In this document: positions 59,657 to 64,000 of the stretch, piece after piece | How the letters are laid out: each line of letters opens with the position of its first letter | How positions within the stretch are numbered: the stretch's first letter is position 1 | Source: Epinephelus fuscoguttatus | Taxonomy: Eukaryota; Chordata; Actinopteri; Perciformes; Serranidae | Length of the DNA stretch: 64,000 bases | NCBI RefSeq assembly: GCF_011397635.1 | Contig: NC_064771.1 | Location: 14,509,379-14,573,378 of the forward strand | Direction of reading: 5' to 3' | Position numbers and translations under genes: made by a program | Notes under the pieces: model-generated | Seen by the model: the letters and a program-made list of their open reading frames with translations, nothing else | What the model was told of the DNA's origin: nothing | Databases searched by the model: none

Positions 59657-61826
59657 ATCAAAGCATAAATTGAAAACATCATTGTGCTCTTTCATTTAGG
59701 TTGAGCGACACTTACCAAAAGTGCCAAGCGCTCAATCATAAATCAGGCCTAAGGTGATAATATGTCAATCAGCTTGTTGCACTGCCCCCCAGTGGCCAAT
59801 AACAGCAATTAAAACTGCTTTCAGTCTGAACACATCGAATGCAATAATCTCTCTTTGTTACAACTTCAGACAAACAAGGCATTCATAATGAAATAAAGAT
59901 GCATATTTTATGTTCTTATGAATTATTATTATGTTACATAATGCTTTAAATCCATGTATAATCCGTAATCTGATGTGTTTGTTTTGCATTTGCATTTCGT
60001 GCCAATAAAGCACAAACTATAATGCAACAAAATTGTTATACACAGTTAGAATTAAAGTGTGCCATTAAAAAAATAGGCAACTTAGTCTGAGTATATTATT
60101 ATGCCACTTAGCAGCACATCCCAAGTGAAACAAATCACATGCTGTCATCACTTTTAAATTATGCTCATCTCTAAGACAACCAGAGGTGTCTGAGTGGTAG
60201 ACTGACTGGTACAGTGCATGCAACCTCTTCCATCCTGTTTCATGTGAGGCAGCGATTCATGTTGGGACTTGGGCTTTATGGATGGCTTTTTAATCTTCCC
60301 ATCTGAGGTTGGTTGCATCACTTGTTTTGACTACCCAGCCTCCCTCTTTTCCTCTGAAGAGGACGTCAGTAGTGAAGCTTGAGGGGGGATATGCAGATAT
60401 TGAATTGTATGAGCAGAGCTTTCTACTTTAATCAAGCTCATACAGTATGCAGCAGTGTGGAACAGATGTTGTTTAATCCGCATCTATACTATAGCCAGAC
60501 CGCTGACAGCTGCGGTTCACACAACCTCTTTCCCACCGTAACCTCTGCTGTTTGCTAATTACGTATCACAACATGCCCTCATAATGCCACGTTCCTGAAC
60601 ACCCCCCTCAGAGGGCAATTCTTCGGGGGGAAGAGAAAGCCTAATTAGACCAGGCGTCCATCTGCTGTAAGAGAGAGGTGGAGGGTGTGTTGAAGAAATG
60701 AGATAAACGCAGTAAAAAACGTGACGCCCTAAAGACCTTACGGGGCTATAATTAAACCTGACAATCAGGAATGTTGGAGAACGACGGGTGAACATGGTAT
60801 TTTACCTCCTGCTTCATTACAGTCTAATGATCCCCCCCAAGGTGTTTTCCCTGACACTAACTACAGCTTATAAAAGGGATCAGTTTCTGCCGTCGGGACA
60901 GTGCGAAGAGACGGGAAGCTTTAATGGCTAGTGAAGGTGAAGACAGAAAGTAAGGAGGAAGATCACAGGAGAAGCGCTGCAGACCAGACTGAAGCTCCGC
61001 CACACTATAAAACGCTGGATACTTCTGTAAAAGTAGAGCTGTCTCGCCCTGTGGCAGCATAACAGATACTGTGTGTTTTATATGAACCGCAGAGCGCGGC
61101 TGTTTCTTCGGGCCATCGCAGCTCTCAGATCAAGAAAAGCGAAAGCACCAGTTCACTTTTTTTTTTGAAGGTATGTTCGCCCCATTCAGAACATCTTTCT
61201 TTAAATCAAAGCACATTCTCCCTCCATAATTAATGAGACTAACGGCACTTTCACCTTCCGAACACATTTGGAGCAGTTTCATCAAACTCTGGGAGCCTTC
61301 ACAAGTTTATTTGGCTGGAACATCCAGGCTCAAATAACCCTACCACGGCAGGTGAACATGCTCCTTCCAAGATGAGTTCAGTGCTGTTTCTTAGACGTGA
61401 AAATGTATCTAGGCCAACTACAGGAAACAGCCCAAAAAAAAATGCAAAGGTTTGAATACAACACAAAGACGGATGTTGACATTTGATAGCCTGCAGCTGA
61501 GCAAAACAAACTGCAGTCAGGAACGATGCTCTGTTATTCCTTCACATGCTCTTAAGTGCAGAAAGTAAATGAGTCCATGATTCTTGGCTGAAGTTAAAGG
61601 GACTCGAGTTGGATTTATTTAGAGTCACCCTACTGCCAAAATCTCTAACCTCGTGAGATGAAACTCTGTCCAGTGAATGAGCGAATTGTGAGTCAGTGTG
61701 AGTTTTGTTTACAAGACCTGGTTTGCTTATAATCGTACAGCCTTAATGAACCAAATACAAAAATATAATGAAGTTAACATAGACTGGTGCCAGAAAAGCA
61801 GCTTAATGGTCTCATCACACTATTAA
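59657..61826. other. Intronic DNA, no gene seen
   Basis: Nothing beyond short homopolymers. 60480-61060 is GC-richer and non-repetitive. Confidence 0.4.
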
Positions 61827-62280
61827 AGCCGTAGCAGGTAACTCTTATAAAAAACGTAATTTTGTCATATTTGCTGAAACTGTCACTATATGCACACATC
61901 ACTAAATAAGACTGATAATCTGTGAATAAATATCTTTTTTTTTTTTCAACCAATCAGAGCAGAGGAGTCTCTGAAAGAGCTGTAAATCACATCAGTCGAT
62001 ATGAACTGTGGTCAAACTTTCAAACTATGCAGCAGTGATCAAATATGAATCAAGATTCTGTCACTGCACTACCAATTTCTTGCTTCAAATGTTTTCAGAA
62101 ACATGTTTTAGTGTACTGTTTAGCTGTGAAATGAGAAAGTTGGATGGTGCTTGGAAGTTCGGTCAACTGTTTCCAGCACTGCTGGCCACAGTTGCTGCTA
62201 ATGACTGCTTTTCCTGATGACTGATTCAACAGGAGTTTAAACTTAAACTAGTTGACCAGTCAACGAGCAGAAAACAATCA
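61827..62280. repeat. Dispersed repeat, one arm of an inverted pair
   Basis: 62019-62148 (GATCAAATATGAATCAAGAT, TAGTGTACTGTTTAGC) is found reversed at 62610-62732. 61834-61900 (GCAGGTAACTCTTATAAAA, TGCTGAAACTGTCACTATAT) is found reversed at 63480-63545. The same repeat family is thus present twice in opposite directions. Confidence 0.7.
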
Positions 62281-62609
62281 AAATTGAGCAAAATTCAATC
62301 GATACCATTTAAAATATTTAATCACATTTTTAATAATCACGCTGAATTTTAAATGCTGCTGAAATGTGTTGCAATTTTCTCTGCGATTATGAACACTGCA
62401 AATTTTACTGCAAAACATGATGACAACTCTCTAAATAAAAGTTAACAATAAACATTTATTGAAAACAATATTCTTTAGGAAAATATTTTTTAGGAAACAT
62501 GCCCTATTATTAAAATGACATTGTGATTGGATTAAACTGACTAGTATTTTTGGTGCCGACAACGTTTAATGAACTGTCGACTAATCACACACATCCGTAA
62601 CAGCGGCGG

Positions 62610-62732
62610 GGTAACATACTTTCTCATTTTACCGCTAAACAGTACACTAAAATATGTCTCTGAAAACATCTGAGGCAAGAAATAGGCAATGCAGTAACAG
62701 AATCTTGATTCATATTTGATCAGCACTGGCTA
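62610..62732. repeat. Inverted partner of 62019-62148
   Basis: GCTAAACAGTACACTAAAAT and ATCTTGATTCATATTTGATC are the reverse complement of the left copy, about 460 bp away. The microsatellite begins directly to its right. Confidence 0.75.
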
Positions 62733-62739
62733 ATTTGAC

Positions 62740-62742
<3 letters not shown>

Positions 62743-62778
<36 letters not shown>
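62743..62778. repeat. (GA)n microsatellite
   Basis: About 18 GA units, followed by AG-rich degenerate text to about 62808. Confidence 0.95.
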
Positions 62779-62781
<3 letters not shown>

Positions 62782-63227
62782 GAGAGAGTCAGATATGAGA
62801 GAGAGAGAAATGGCTACAGGTTGGGGGTTGCAATTCGCACATACAGAAAGAGAGAGTGGGGGGATGGTAGAGATAAGTGGGAGGGACAACGGCTTTCTGT
62901 ACCTCCAAAAAATATGCCCTATTCATTCAGTGTTTACCCAACACGCTCAATACATGGACATGCAATGACAAATTGTAACTTATTACGTTATAAAAAACGA
63001 TGAAAATATGGACTTACCCATGTTTAAAACGACCTGTTGAAGTGAAAAAACGAGTACTGATGGGAACAGATGAGTGGAGTCGATGTTTAACCGGCACAGA
63101 GAGCGCAGGAGAAATGCACTGCCTGCGTGGACAGTCAAGCGCCTGCGAGTACACTCGCAAGACTTCCGCAGCACTAATGCGCTTGTGTGTCCTTAGCGTT
63201 AGTTATAACAGCCAACTTATTGAAAAA

Positions 63228-63360
63228 TGTCGGGTTTAAATCGGGCTTGGGCCCATAATTACAGTTAATTGGACGGGCCGGGCCGGTCCCGGACATAACA
63301 TGCACAGGCTCGGGCCGGGTCGGGCTGAATTTTTTGGGCCCAATCTAAGCTCTATCTGGC
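63228..63360. repeat. GC-rich repeat end, inverted relative to 46490-46640
   Basis: TCGGGTTTAAATCGGGCTTG, ATAATTACAG, CGGGTCGGGCTGAATTTTTT and CAATCTAAGCTCTA mirror the block at 46500-46625. Probably the tip of a hAT element; the other parts are absent here. Confidence 0.6.
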
Positions 63361-63479
63361 TGGTTGTTTTAGGTGAGCCACAGTGGATTCTAGCAAATGC
63401 CATTGAAGGAAGTACAAGGAAGCAGCGGGACATGATTGTTTTTCACATCCTATCTTCCTCATGTACTTCCTTCAAAATA

Positions 63480-63545
63480 TAGTGACAGTTTTAGCAAAAA
63501 TGACAAAGATATTGTCATAAAAGTTACCACCTGTAGTTTTACAGG
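63480..63545. repeat. Inverted partner of 61834-61900
   Basis: ATAGTGACAGTTTTAGCAAA then TAAAAGTTACCACCTGTAG is the diverged reverse complement of the left copy. Confidence 0.65.
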
Positions 63546-64000
63546 TGTAAAGAACAACAACAAAGTTCATTTTTAGCCCCATGAATTTTCAATTTGTAAC
63601 TTGAGCTCAACAGAAAAAAACAAAGCCAGTGTTTCCACTTATCTCAAGAATGTGATACTAAATACAGGACACATGACACTGTCCTACTCTCTCTTTGTTC
63701 ACTGACTCTGTGAAGACATAAAAGGCTCATTTCCAGTCATGAAATACCCTCTCTGCCTCTGCTTTCAGCATCTGGTCCTCAATAAGAATGGCAGCGTGGA
63801 GGGCCGGGCCCAGGACAGATGAATCAATGTCTGCCGTGATTGTCACATCAGCTGTTGAGGTGTACTGTGTCCAGACAGAGAGTAAAGCCTGCCTTTGACT
63901 GACAGCTCCTTCAAAGCAAAGAGACAAGATGACAGATGGTATCGAAGGCCGCGTTCCCACAGAAACACAGAGCTGGATCAGGTTTTTTCCGAGATGTTTA
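63546..64000. other. Right edge, no supported gene
   Basis: A minus-strand frame (stop at 63727, open to about 63960) looks fairly protein-like and follows a pyrimidine-rich AG, but I do not recognise it and it is not Fam20C. Left unassigned. Confidence 0.3.

Noticed and set aside
63727..63960. Minus-strand frame containing VWTQYTSTADVTITADID, possible terminal exon of another gene
   Set aside because: Protein-like, and preceded by a pyrimidine tract and AG, but I recognise no family, and it does not match Fam20C or other genes I recall near human FAM20C. Frames of this length are common by chance here. A protein search would decide.

Overview
The window is vertebrate nuclear DNA from a ray-finned fish, most likely a percomorph. 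Two spliced protein genes with GT-AG introns can be reconstructed. Both read leftwards (minus strand) and sit in AT-rich DNA crowded with microsatellites, a tRNA-headed SINE and short non-autonomous DNA transposons. I see no prokaryotic features.

Layout. (1) 1-5.8 kb: a ~950-bp foldback element, a quiet non-coding stretch and one copy of a dispersed repeat. (2) 5.85-7.88 kb: foxl3, complete in three exons, 249 codons, encoding a forkhead transcription factor. (3) 7.9-18.7 kb: foxl3 upstream DNA, a 2.5-kb minisatellite (~39-bp unit) into which a ~240-bp near-perfect hairpin has inserted, several transposon remnants including a nested pair at 16-17 kb, and the probable fam20c 3' UTR. (4) 18.76-27.66 kb: the last eight coding exons of fam20c, the secretory-pathway Ser/Thr kinase. 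An intact tRNA-Arg(CCT) gene lies in one intron on the same strand. (5) 27.7-64 kb: no further fam20c exon could be found, so this is probably one very large intron whose upstream exons lie beyond the right edge. It holds paired copies of several repeat families, a hAT element with exact 8-bp target duplications nested in a larger repeat, a decayed LINE, a SINE, hAT BED-finger remnants, a ~0.9-kb purine-only-like tract and many microsatellites.

As I recall, FAM20C and FOXL3 are also adjacent in human (7p22.3), so this looks like a conserved vertebrate neighbourhood. The two genes are not known to share a pathway: FAM20C phosphorylates secreted proteins (S-x-E sites), while foxl3 acts in germ-cell sex determination in medaka. 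I found no evidence for an undescribed multi-gene system. The more unusual material is the repeat architecture: foldback hairpins, nested transposons and one TTAA-flanked short-element family. Long translated stretches elsewhere are low-complexity or chance ORFs.
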